From Sinorhizobium numidicum (GTDB lineage: Bacteria > Pseudomonadota > Alphaproteobacteria > Rhizobiales > Rhizobiaceae), in assembly GCF_029892045.1 (NCBI RefSeq), contig NZ_CP120367.1, forward strand, positions 310,001-374,000: a stretch of 64,000 bases of DNA, given 5' to 3'. Each line of letters starts with the position of its first letter. The first letter of the stretch is position 1. A program made the translations under genes and the position numbers. The notes beneath the pieces are model-generated. The model was not told the origin of the DNA and searched no databases. It was given only the letters and a program-made list of their open reading frames with translations. Below are positions 54,995 through 63,051 of this stretch, one piece after another.

Positions 54995-55945
54995 ATGGAC
55001 GCATTTGCGAAACGGACGCGAGACCAGGATCGGACGTTTACGGGTTCCCAGGAAACTCGCAAGCTGGCAGTGGTGATCGTCACTTACAACAGCGCGGCCG
55101 TCTTGCCGGGACTGCTTGACTCCTTGCCTGCAGGTCTTGAGGGAGTTAGGGCCTACGAAGTCGTTCTCGTCGACAACGCATCCCATGATGGTTCGGGCGA
55201 TCTGGCGCTCGCTCATTCTATGGTCACAAGGGTCATCAGGATGAAGCGTAACGCCGGGTACGCAGCCGGTATAAATGCCGCAAGCGCAACAATCGGGGCT
55301 GATGCGGATCTTCTCATCCTGAACCCGGACATTCGGCTTTATCCCGGAGCGGCGCGGCGTTTAAGCACTCGCCTTTTGGATGCCTCCGTTGGCGTCGCCG
55401 TACCCCAGATCCTCGACATCGATGGTGAGGTTTGCCACTCTCTGCGGCGCGAGCCTTCGTTGAAGACCGTCTGGGCGGAATCACTCGTCGGCGGGACGTT
55501 GGCCGCCTGCATGGGATGGGGTGAGACCCTCGCCGACCCGGCCTTGTATGGACGCGGCGGCGTGGTCGAATGGGCGACAGGCGCGATCCTCGCAATCTCC
55601 GCTCGCGCGCGCCAGATGGTCGGTGACTGGGACGAGTCGTTCTTCCTCTATAGCGAGGAAGTCGACTACCTTCGAAGGGTTCGCCGGTCGGGATTTTTGG
55701 TGCTCTACGACCCGAATGCGCGCGCCGTTCACATCGGCGGCGAATATCAACGCAACACCTACCTGTCCGCACTGCTCACACTTAATCGCATCCGTTACTA
55801 TCGCCGGCACCATGGGGCGGCAACGACAATGCTGTTCCGTCTCGGCATCATCGTCGGGAAGACCATCCGAGCGCCAGGGGGGCCGGGGCACCGCGCCGCT
55901 TTGCGCGCCGCCCTCACGTTGTCGGTTAAGCCCGCTAAGTGCTGA
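54995..55945 (+). CDS. Family-2 glycosyltransferase, rhamnosyltransferase-like
   Basis: A 316-residue GT2 enzyme: LAVVIVTYNSAAVLPGLLDSL, VVLVDNASHDGSGD, RNAGYAAGINAA, LLILNPDIRL and ATGAILAISARARQMVGDWDESFFLYSEEVDYLRRVR. The NPD motif and FLYxEExD block are typical of the WbbL/RfbN rhamnosyltransferase group, so transfer of L-rhamnose from the dTDP-rhamnose made by rfbABCD is likely. ATG 54995 begins a non-conserved 25-residue lead. Confidence 0.85.
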   Translation: MDAFAKRTRDQDRTFTGSQETRKLAVVIVTYNSAAVLPGLLDSLPAGLEGVRAYEVVLVDNASHDGSGDLALAHSMVTRVIRMKRNAGYAAGINAASATIGADADLLILNPDIRLYPGAARRLSTRLLDASVGVAVPQILDIDGEVCHSLRREPSLKTVWAESLVGGTLAACMGWGETLADPALYGRGGVVEWATGAILAISARARQMVGDWDESFFLYSEEVDYLRRVRRSGFLVLYDPNARAVHIGGEYQRNTYLSALLTLNRIRYYRRHHGAATTMLFRLGIIVGKTIRAPGGPGHRAALRAALTLSVKPAKC

Positions 55946-56589
55946 TCGATGCTACATGCTCGATGGTAGATGATCGTACTTACCTCGTCGGTGCCGCTCA
56001 TACCTTTGTTTCTTGCCCGAATGCGCCACGGCATCGCGGTCGCGGCTGGCGACTAAGGGCCGGGTCCCGGTTGGTGTGCGCGCTAAACCCGCAATCGAGC
56101 CACCTTTCGACGTCACAGCAAAGTTCGTAAGAGATCGGAAACCTGAGGCCCAATTCGTGGGCGTTGCGACTTTAGCATGCGGAGCGCTTGCTGAGCTTCA
56201 AGTAGGGACGCCAGGCCAGGTCGATTTGGCCTCCTCCCGCAAGCCTCCCAACTTTCCGTCAGAAAATACAAGGTAGGTTCGGCGCGTATGCTTCGCGCAG
56301 TTACTTCGAAAGAGGTACGTCTACTATAAAATTTCATAGGTCTTTAACCTGCACAAAAATGCGGCACACTGGGTATCGGATCGGGTACGGGACAATCCAA
56401 CCGGCCGCGCCCCCTTAGTAGACGTTGTCGGCTAGTAATTCTCGAATGTAGCGTATAGTGTCTCACAAGCGCAGTATCTCTGGTTTTCAACTATAACATG
56501 TGAAGAAATCTAGGGCGCGGAACACGCGAATTGGATGCCCCAAGGCATTGGGGCGTAAAAACAGTACCTTTTTAGGGGAGGGCGTTACA
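55946..56589. promoter_or_regulatory. 644-base gap before the second LuxR-type gene
   Basis: No coding sequence is supportable. AT-rich patches at 56270-56345 and 56440-56510 could hold promoters of the regulator gene. The regulator frame stays open upstream to 56500 but without a ribosome site. No RNA gene was recognised. Confidence 0.4.
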
Positions 56590-57384
56590 ATGGCCTCACC
56601 ATCTATACTGAATGACGGAAACGTTTCAAATAACAGTTCTCACCTCTCCGCGATGGAGCATGGTGATCCTTCAAGGGCATACGACGAACAGTCACTGCTG
56701 CCAGAACGTTCACTTGTGATAATCGACAGTCGTGCGCTTGACGGTCAATGCCTTGCGCAGACGATCAACGCCCATAAACTGGATATGCGGGTCCTGGCAT
56801 TCGGATCGATAGAAGAGTGGAGGCAGAGGGAAAAAGAACACCCTCCACTCGCAGCAGTCGTATTGAATGTTGGAGGGAGGAGGATCGTGGAACCAACTGT
56901 TGCCGGGGAGATCAGGAGCCTATCAGCAGAATTCGAACCGACACCCATTATCGTCTTGGCTGATACGGACGACCTGGCCCAGATAATGAAGGCGCTCGAG
57001 TACGGTGCTAAAGGCTACATTCCCTCCTCCGTCAGCATTGATGTCTGCGTTGAGGCGATATCACTTGCGCTCGCAGGCGGAATATTCGTCCCTGCCAGCA
57101 GTGTATTCGCTATGCGCCGGGTGCTCGAAACGGGCAGCACAGCCACGCGCCCCCTGGATGGTGTGTTTACCGCGCGCCAGGCGGAAGTCGTTGAGGCGTT
57201 ACGGCGGGGAAAGGCCAACAAGATCATTGCGTATGAGCTTAACCTGCGTGAAAGCACGGTCAAGGTGCACATCCGAAACATCATGAAGAAGGTCAAAGCG
57301 ACCAACAGGACTGAGGTTGCTTATAAGATAAATGATCTCTTCGGCGATTCGTCGGCTGCCAGCATAAGCAGATCAGAATTCTGA
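56590..57384 (+). CDS. LuxR-type regulator with atypical receiver domain
   Basis: A 264-residue regulator starting at ATG 56590 with AGGGGAGGG upstream. After a Ser/Asn-rich lead, residues 40-165 follow the receiver fold (SLVIIDSRALD, PIIVLADTDDLAQIMKALEYGAKGYIPSSV), but the phosphoacceptor strand reads AAVVLNVGG, with Asn where Asp is needed. The C-terminal LuxR helix-turn-helix is FTARQAEVVEALRRGKANKIIAYELNLRESTVKVHIRNIMKKV. It probably acts without phosphorylation. It is at the opposite end of the polysaccharide locus from a similar regulator at 21344-22096 and converges on the exoY-like gene. Confidence 0.82.
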   Translation: MASPSILNDGNVSNNSSHLSAMEHGDPSRAYDEQSLLPERSLVIIDSRALDGQCLAQTINAHKLDMRVLAFGSIEEWRQREKEHPPLAAVVLNVGGRRIVEPTVAGEIRSLSAEFEPTPIIVLADTDDLAQIMKALEYGAKGYIPSSVSIDVCVEAISLALAGGIFVPASSVFAMRRVLETGSTATRPLDGVFTARQAEVVEALRRGKANKIIAYELNLRESTVKVHIRNIMKKVKATNRTEVAYKINDLFGDSSAASISRSEF

Positions 57385-57455
57385 AAGGTCGCGTCGATCC
57401 TATCCTGCCTCCGAAAGTTAATGGATCACCGGGGACCGCGGCCGTTACCCGGATG

Positions 57456-58136
57456 TCAGACTCCAGTTCCGCGGAAGACTACAGCTGGAGTCTGCAGCAG
57501 GATCCACAAATCTGTGCTGAAGGACATAATGCCGGCGTAGCGTGTATCGTATAGGGCGCGTTCTGCGAACGTACATGCATTGCGCTCGCTTATCTGCCAG
57601 AGCCCTGTAAGCCCTGGGCGCATGGCGAAGTACGCAGTGCCAGGATAAAGTGGCCGCTGTTCCGGGAGCATCGGGCGCGGACCAACAAAACTCATATGAC
57701 CTAGGAATATATTCAATAGCTGAGGCAATTCATCGGCAGAAAATCTGCGCAGATACTTGCCCACTGCCGTCACGCGAGGATCGTGCTGGAGTTTCTGAGT
57801 TCGCTCCCATTCGGCCCGGGCCGCGGGATCCGCCTCCAGATAGGCTTGGAGCTTTCGCTCCGCGTCCGGAACCATGGTACGGAGCTTCCAGAGATTGAAC
57901 ACCTTGCCATCTTTCCCGAGCCGGGGCTGACCGAAGAAGGCGCTCTCGCCATCAAGGCAGATGACCAGTGCCAGGATGCAAACCACCACCAGGGCAAATG
58001 GCCCAATCAGCAACGTTGCGAAAACATCGAAAGCACGTTTGCCGGTCTCATAGGTTGACCGCGACCGTACCATTGAGCCGCCCGAAGCAAACTTTGGGGC
58101 AAGCCATTCAGCGAATGGTTTGAGATCTCCCGACAT
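57456..58136 (-). CDS. ExoY-type undecaprenyl-phosphate sugar-1-phosphate transferase
   Basis: A 226-residue initiating transferase. A membrane segment (VFATLLIGPFALVVVCILALVI) is followed by the conserved blocks GQPRLGKDGKVFNLWKLRTMVPDAE, DPRVTAVGKYLRRFSADELPQLLNIFLGHMSFVGPRPMLPEQ and RPGLTGLWQISERN. It moves a hexose-1-phosphate (Gal-1-P in ExoY) to undecaprenyl phosphate, starting the repeat unit. ATG 58136 has GGAGGG upstream. A broken paralogue lies at 45505-46030, leaving this as the only intact initiating enzyme in the window. Confidence 0.88.
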   Translation of the reverse strand: MSGDLKPFAEWLAPKFASGGSMVRSRSTYETGKRAFDVFATLLIGPFALVVVCILALVICLDGESAFFGQPRLGKDGKVFNLWKLRTMVPDAERKLQAYLEADPAARAEWERTQKLQHDPRVTAVGKYLRRFSADELPQLLNIFLGHMSFVGPRPMLPEQRPLYPGTAYFAMRPGLTGLWQISERNACTFAERALYDTRYAGIMSFSTDLWILLQTPAVVFRGTGV

Positions 58137-58930
58137 TGCGCCCTCCACGAGAGATGGTGGAATTGGCACAAGCGTAGAAATTAAACCACAAACCAAAGTA
58201 TGTTTATCACATTGATTTGGAGCTTGTCGCAGATGTTACGCAAAAATACTCGTCGATCCATCGCTTGTGCACTGCCATACTAAGCAGTGAAATCTCGTGG
58301 CATCAATAAATCGTCTATAAACAGTTTGATCTAGTCTATAGTGGCTTAGAAGTAACTTGGATGTCGTGCAACTTGTCGCACGGAGAATACGCCCCAACGA
58401 CGGCCTTTGAGATTTCTCCATTTCAGTTTTCAACGAGCGAAGCCGCGTTCCCGCGCGGCACAAGGTCAGGCATTGATTAGGCATTGATTAGGCATGATAT
58501 AGGCGAATGCGGGCGAGGCAGGTCATCGCATGCCATCGGTTGCCCGGCCTGACACACGGTACGAACGCCGGCCGCAAGTCGGCGAATGCGTGGCCGGCGA
58601 ATCAAGCTGCAGCACTTCCGCGACAGAAGCGGGGCCGCGATCGCACGCTCGTTTCGACGCAAGAGCACGCGTACCGGCAAGGTCAGCGGGCAAGGGCGCG
58701 AGGTGATCTGTGAGCCCGACCGAACCAAGAGCAGGTGATGAAGTACCCGTCGAAGAAATGAAAAAGCAGGACGCGTTGGATAGCCGGCACTGCTTTCGTC
58801 GGTTGCTGGCATGGACCGGGGATGGAGCTCCAGAGCGGTACCGCTCGGGAGGGAGTTGCGGGATTGGGACGCGTCGTGGATGCACGGCGAGGGGTGGTTG
58901 TCATCAGACGTGGATTCGCATCTGTGGTGG
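58137..58930. other. 794-base gap with a short tandem repeat
   Basis: An 11-base unit GCATTGATTAG occurs at 58470-58480 and 58481-58491, followed by a variant GCATGATATAG at 58492-58502. The left half is AT-rich and probably carries the exoY-like promoter. The right half is GC-rich, with long but unconvincing open frames on both strands and no recognisable domain. Confidence 0.45.
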
Positions 58931-59776
58931 TCAGCCGATCAATTCCCTGGAGCGCGCCGCAATCCTGTCGCAGGCGTCCTGGAGCGGCGAATGCACCGGA
59001 ATGAGGCGCGCCGCCCCGAGGCGTAAGAGCCCCTTCAGATGTTCTCTGCCGCCATAGCACGCGAACGGCGCGAAAGGCGTCATGGTGGCATGTTGGTCAG
59101 CAGGATAGAGGCGCGCGAATTCAGCGAAATTCGTGAATCCCTCGTAGTTATGGTCTCCGAGTAGGAAAGTCTCGACGGGAACGCCCTCGGCGAGAACCAC
59201 TTCATGCGTATGGAGCACGATCTGGAAGTATTCGATTATGTCGCGGTCGGCAGGGACGGCCGGAGAAATTGAGGTGGCGTTGACAAGGTCCGCCGCCCTG
59301 ATGAGCATGCCGTCAATCAGCAGAGCGTGGCCGGCAGAGAGATAAAGATCCTTGCTTGGCGTATGCTGATTGAGGGCGAAGCGGGCAATGCGGATCGGCA
59401 TTACTCTCTCGGTCCAGGTCGGGCCGCTTCGCCTGTAGATGTGGCGACCGATCCATTTGACCGGCATGGCTTTGCCGCGCACTGTTTGGACGAGATCGCC
59501 GATACGAAGATCTTCAATGCGTACCTCGCCCATAGGGGTCGTGATGGAGGTGCCGCGGAGAAGGCACATGGGTCCGCCACGCGAGCCGTCACGGCCGTTA
59601 CCATTCCCCTGTCCGGGGTGACCCTCTTTCCACCAAGCCGCTTCGGCCATCGACGATGGGAGGAGGATCGTGGCCGCGAGTGCACTGATTGCGGCAATCC
59701 TGGCCCCCGCTGCAGCGGTTAGGCCAAGGAAGTGACGCCTCGCCTGGTCTATCTGCCCGCGCCCTCCGCTTGTCAT
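58931..59776 (-). CDS. Tat-exported Hint-domain protein
   Basis: A 281-residue protein. The N-terminus has a twin-arginine signal (ARRHFLGLTAAAG then a hydrophobic stretch to SSMAEAA). After a Gly/Asn/Arg-rich linker, CLLRGTSITTPMGEVRIEDLRIGDLV begins a Hint (Hedgehog/intein) domain, with YLSAGHALLIDGMLIRAADL as its second block, where the His is expected to assist acyl shift at the starting Cys. GGGAGAAC precedes the ATG. Such bacterial Hint domains may self-cleave. About 100 further residues follow. The function is unknown and it has no clear operon partner. Confidence 0.75.
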   Translation of the reverse strand: MTSGGRGQIDQARRHFLGLTAAAGARIAAISALAATILLPSSMAEAAWWKEGHPGQGNGNGRDGSRGGPMCLLRGTSITTPMGEVRIEDLRIGDLVQTVRGKAMPVKWIGRHIYRRSGPTWTERVMPIRIARFALNQHTPSKDLYLSAGHALLIDGMLIRAADLVNATSISPAVPADRDIIEYFQIVLHTHEVVLAEGVPVETFLLGDHNYEGFTNFAEFARLYPADQHATMTPFAPFACYGGREHLKGLLRLGAARLIPVHSPLQDACDRIAARSRELIG

Positions 59777-60209
59777 CGCCGTTCTCCCAGAATTCAGAAT
59801 GATTTCAATGGCCTATTCTGCATCAGATCATCCTTTGGGAGAACTTCCATATTCGTTGTCCCTGATGCAACAACGGTCGTAATCGCTACCGGAGCGGTGG
59901 AGGCGGACGACTACTTCTATGAGGGGAGAACTTCTACGATGCGCCGGGCGTCGAGTGAGTTCTACTCCTTCCGAGGTAGCCTGCTGCTGGACCAAGGTCA
60001 GCCATTGGCACAAGCGGCGGCCGCCGGACCAGCTGGATGGTTCCAGCAGGCGGCCGGGATCACGCCCAGCACAGCGTAAAGTTTCACGCTTCTCGGAGGG
60101 ACAGCCAAAACCCTGTTGACTGCCCGGCCCCGACGGCCGGATTTTTTTGCCTTCGAGCCGACCAACAAAGACGGTCGTGCTGCGGCCGGTCTTCCTCGCC
60201 TGACCGGCT
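59777..60209. other. 433-base gap with folded elements and a plus-strand terminator
   Basis: GGCCGCC (60019-60025) pairs with GGCGGCC (60049-60055) around an inner CTGGA/TCCAG stem. A terminator follows at 60124-60148. GCCGGTC (60185-60191) and GACCGGC (60202-60208) form a stem just after the GntR gene stop. No protein gene is supportable, although an open frame runs on the plus strand to 60079. Confidence 0.4.
60124..60148 (+). terminator. Rho-independent terminator reading on the plus strand
   Basis: CCGGCC (60124-60129), a 5-base loop, GGCCGG (60135-60140), then A and seven T residues. The T-run fixes the orientation as plus. No plus-strand gene precedes it, since both neighbours are on the minus strand. 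Confidence 0.65.
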
Positions 60210-60968
60210 CTAAAAAGACAGGTCCAGCACCTTGCCTTCGAAAAGCCGGTCGCGGGAGCCCTCGAGGTGCTTTTGCATGAGATCGCGCGCATCTTCCGCG
60301 CGGCCCTCGGCGACGGCGCGATAGATCGCGTGGTGTTCTTCATAGACCTGCTCGAGGCCCGGGCGCGGCCCCATAAGTGAAAGCCCATGAAGATGCATGC
60401 CGACTGCAATGTGCGCTCTCAGGGCTTCAAGGGAGGCGGTGTAGTAGTGATTGTTCGCCGCTTCCGCTACCGCCTTGTGAAAGAGAAAGTCCGCGTCGGT
60501 GCGGTGAAGCTGATGGCTGGTCGCCTCGCGCAGTTCTGCAAGCGCGGCAGCGATCTTGGCAATCGCCGCCTTGTCGCGCCGCTGCGCGGCAAAGAAGGCG
60601 GCAGCAGGTTCGATCGTCAGGCGGAATTCATAGCAACGCTGAATGTCGGCGATCGATTTCACCGGCGAATAGGCGAGATGTGCGGCGGCCGAGACCTGTG
60701 CGCTAACGAAGGTGCCGGCGCCCTGGCGAGAATAAATCATGCCCTGCTCACGCAGGCGCCCAAGCGCGTCACGCACCACCGGGCGGGAGACGCCCAGCAT
60801 GGACGCAAGTTCATGCTCGCCGGGCAGTCGCGAGTCCGGCGCATAGTTGCCGGTGCGGATACGCTCATGCAGCTGATCGAAGACGCGGTCGACGAGCTTC
60901 ACCGATCTGCCGCGCTCCGCTTTCCCTTCGGCTGCAACCCCTTGGCCTATCTCGGCCCTGTCTGTCAT
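60210..60968 (-). CDS. GntR-family regulator, FadR/FCD subgroup
   Basis: A 252-residue regulator. The winged helix-turn-helix (about 24-90) reads VFDQLHERIRTGNYAPDSRLPGEHELASMLGVSRPVVRDALGRLREQGMI, followed by an all-helical FCD ligand domain with the metal-binding pattern D-x3-H (DADFLFHKAV) and later His residues in RAHIA and YEEHHAIY. It overlaps the kinase gene by four bases, and probably senses the acid sugar handled by this operon. The start is ATG 60968; a GTG or ATG slightly upstream is possible. Confidence 0.85.
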   Translation of the reverse strand: MTDRAEIGQGVAAEGKAERGRSVKLVDRVFDQLHERIRTGNYAPDSRLPGEHELASMLGVSRPVVRDALGRLREQGMIYSRQGAGTFVSAQVSAAAHLAYSPVKSIADIQRCYEFRLTIEPAAAFFAAQRRDKAAIAKIAAALAELREATSHQLHRTDADFLFHKAVAEAANNHYYTASLEALRAHIAVGMHLHGLSLMGPRPGLEQVYEEHHAIYRAVAEGRAEDARDLMQKHLEGSRDRLFEGKVLDLSF

Positions 60969-62062
60969 TCTATCCACCATTCTTGACATTGCCCGAGTTG
61001 TCGTACCTCCGGCTCATCCTGCAAGACCTTTATCAGAGATTGCGAATTGCCAAAGCCCCCCGACTTGACGGCGCAACGCATTTGCCCGCGGCCGGGAAGT
61101 TGTGCTTCAAACCAAGGTATTCCCGCCTCGATCTCGCCCTTCGGCGAAAGCACGCGCGCGCCCAAAACGTGGAGAATAGCATAGGCCGTGTCGCCTCCTC
61201 CCATTATCAGTATGTCGGGGCTGGTCGCGGCCACAACTTTCGAGACGCCGGCGGCGAAGCGGTCCGCCACCTCCTTTGGTCGATCCGTCAGATCGCCAGA
61301 GCACCGCAGCAGCATTGGTAAGCCTGGAGGTTCATTATCGACCGAGACCACGCCGTGAGGTGCGTCGCGGTGGCTTGCGAGCAAACCGCTTTCCAGAAGC
61401 ATCGCCATTTGCGAGTTTGTAATCGGGTCGCGGGAGCCAAAGGCAAGGAGGGTCCGCGCTGAAGTGCTGTAAGGCGTTCGCGAGGGCGATAGCGCCAATT
61501 GGCGGGCCAGCGCCAAACCGAGGCCGCGCGCGCCGACCGCGAGCGTCGTTAAACCGTCCAGTCCCTCGATAATTCCGTCAAGATCGTCGTCGGTCGATGC
61601 GTCGGCAACCCTCACATCGGGCGCGCAGACGGCAAAAAGGGGCATGATCGGCAACGGGTCGGCGATGCCAAACCCGACGACATGCCCCTGGCTTGTATGA
61701 CGCTGCTGATCGGGAACAGCCGGTGCAACAAGCATCTCCAGGCGGCCGAACGCAGCGGCGAGCGCTTCGCTTTCCACCGCGACATTGCCCTTGAGCCGCG
61801 AGTCGATCTTCTTGAAGACGAATGCCGGTGAGGTGCGCTTGAGCGCGGTTGCGGCTTGCTTTATACGCTCGACCGCCCGAACCGGGTCGAGCGCGCGCGA
61901 CTGCGTGTTAACGACGACGACCTCCGCACCCGTCGCGATCGCCGTTTCGACTGCTTCGACGTCCAACGCAACGGCAACGCTTAGGCCCGCGCTGACGAAT
62001 GGCGTTCCGGTATCGAGGGCACCGGTCAAGTCATCGGCGACGATGGCGACTTTGATAGTCAT
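60965..62062 (-). CDS. Four-carbon acid sugar kinase family protein (OtnK/DUF1537)
   Basis: A 365-residue kinase. The N-domain starts IVADDLTGALDTGTPF and has FKKIDSRLKGNV; the C-domain carries the nucleotide-binding SPDILIMGGGDTAYAIL and KSGGFG. Family members phosphorylate D-threonate, D-erythronate or related aldonates. It is flanked by two ABC-transporter ATPase genes and a GntR regulator, so it likely handles a sugar acid taken up by that transporter. The exact substrate cannot be read from sequence. Confidence 0.85.
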   Translation of the reverse strand: MTIKVAIVADDLTGALDTGTPFVSAGLSVAVALDVEAVETAIATGAEVVVVNTQSRALDPVRAVERIKQAATALKRTSPAFVFKKIDSRLKGNVAVESEALAAAFGRLEMLVAPAVPDQQRHTSQGHVVGFGIADPLPIMPLFAVCAPDVRVADASTDDDLDGIIEGLDGLTTLAVGARGLGLALARQLALSPSRTPYSTSARTLLAFGSRDPITNSQMAMLLESGLLASHRDAPHGVVSVDNEPPGLPMLLRCSGDLTDRPKEVADRFAAGVSKVVAATSPDILIMGGGDTAYAILHVLGARVLSPKGEIEAGIPWFEAQLPGRGQMRCAVKSGGFGNSQSLIKVLQDEPEVRQLGQCQEWWIE

Positions 62063-62067
62063 AACAG

Positions 62068-63051
62068 CTATTCACCATTGACCGCATGGCAGGCAACGAG
62101 GTGACCGGGCCGCGCCTCCTTCCACACGGGGATCTTTTTGCGGCAGACTTCCATGGCGATGGGGCAACGCGTGTGGAAGCGGCAGCCGGTGGGCGGATCG
62201 AGCGGGCTCGGTACATCGCCCTGAAGAATCTGCCGCTTGCGGTTGCGTTCGTGCTCTGGGTCCGTCTCCGGGACTGCCGAAAGCAGCGCCTTGGTATAGG
62301 GGTGGAGCGGCGACTGGAAAACTGCGTCGCGGCTGGCGAGCTCTGCCAGACGGCCAAGATACATGACGCCGACCCGGGTGGAGATGTGGCGCACCACGGC
62401 AAGGTCATGGGCAATGAAGAGATAGGTGAGGCCGTATTTTTCCTGCAGGTCGAGCAAGAGATTGATGATCTGCGCCTGGATCGAGACGTCGAGCGCGGAA
62501 ATCGCCTCGTCGCAAACGATGAACTTCGGTTGGCAGGCAAGCGCGCGTGCGATCACCACGCGCTGGCGCTGGCCGCCCGAAAGCTCGTGCGGATAGCGCG
62601 AGGCAAAGCGCGGCGGTAAGCCCACATCAGTGAGCAGCGCGGCGACCTTGCCGTTGAGTTCCGCCTTGGTGGCGAGCTTATGGAAGAGGATCGGCTCGCC
62701 GATTGCTTCGCCGACCGTCATCCGCGGATTGAGCGTGGAATAGGGGTCCTGAAAAACGATCTGCAGATCGCGCCGGAAGGGACGCATCCGCTTCTCGTCA
62801 AGCGCGGTCAGGTCCTCGCCCTTGTAGAGAACCTTACCGGAGGTCGCCCGATGCAGGTTCAAAATGGTGAACCCGGTCGTCGACTTGCCGCAGCCTGATT
62901 CCCCGACGAGGCTCAGGGTCTCGCCCTCGACGATATCGAGGCTAACATCGTCGAGCGCGTGCACGGTCGCCGACCGCTCGCCGAAGGCGCCGAGCCGGAC
63001 GTGGAAATGCTTGACGAGATTTTCGATCTTCAGGAGAGGTCCAGCATCCAT
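62068..63051 (-). CDS. Oligopeptide/dipeptide-type ABC transporter ATPase (OppF/DppF)
   Basis: A 327-residue ABC ATPase. Walker A is GESGCGKST, the Q-loop is VFQDPYSTLNPRM, the signature is LSGGQRQRV, and Walker B is FIVCDEAISALD. The C-terminal oligopeptide-family extension, with cysteines in CRFHTRCPIAMEVC, may hold an iron-sulfur cluster. ATG 63051 overlaps the stop of the preceding ATPase gene (TGATG). It powers import with its partner; permease and binding-protein genes are expected beyond the window. Confidence 0.9.
   Translation of the reverse strand: MDAGPLLKIENLVKHFHVRLGAFGERSATVHALDDVSLDIVEGETLSLVGESGCGKSTTGFTILNLHRATSGKVLYKGEDLTALDEKRMRPFRRDLQIVFQDPYSTLNPRMTVGEAIGEPILFHKLATKAELNGKVAALLTDVGLPPRFASRYPHELSGGQRQRVVIARALACQPKFIVCDEAISALDVSIQAQIINLLLDLQEKYGLTYLFIAHDLAVVRHISTRVGVMYLGRLAELASRDAVFQSPLHPYTKALLSAVPETDPEHERNRKRQILQGDVPSPLDPPTGCRFHTRCPIAMEVCRKKIPVWKEARPGHLVACHAVNGE

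Noticed and set aside
59732..60079. A 115-codon plus-strand frame upstream of the plus-strand terminator
   Set aside because: It begins inside the Hint gene on the opposite strand, lacks a ribosome site and has no recognisable domain; a non-coding RNA is a better guess for the terminator.
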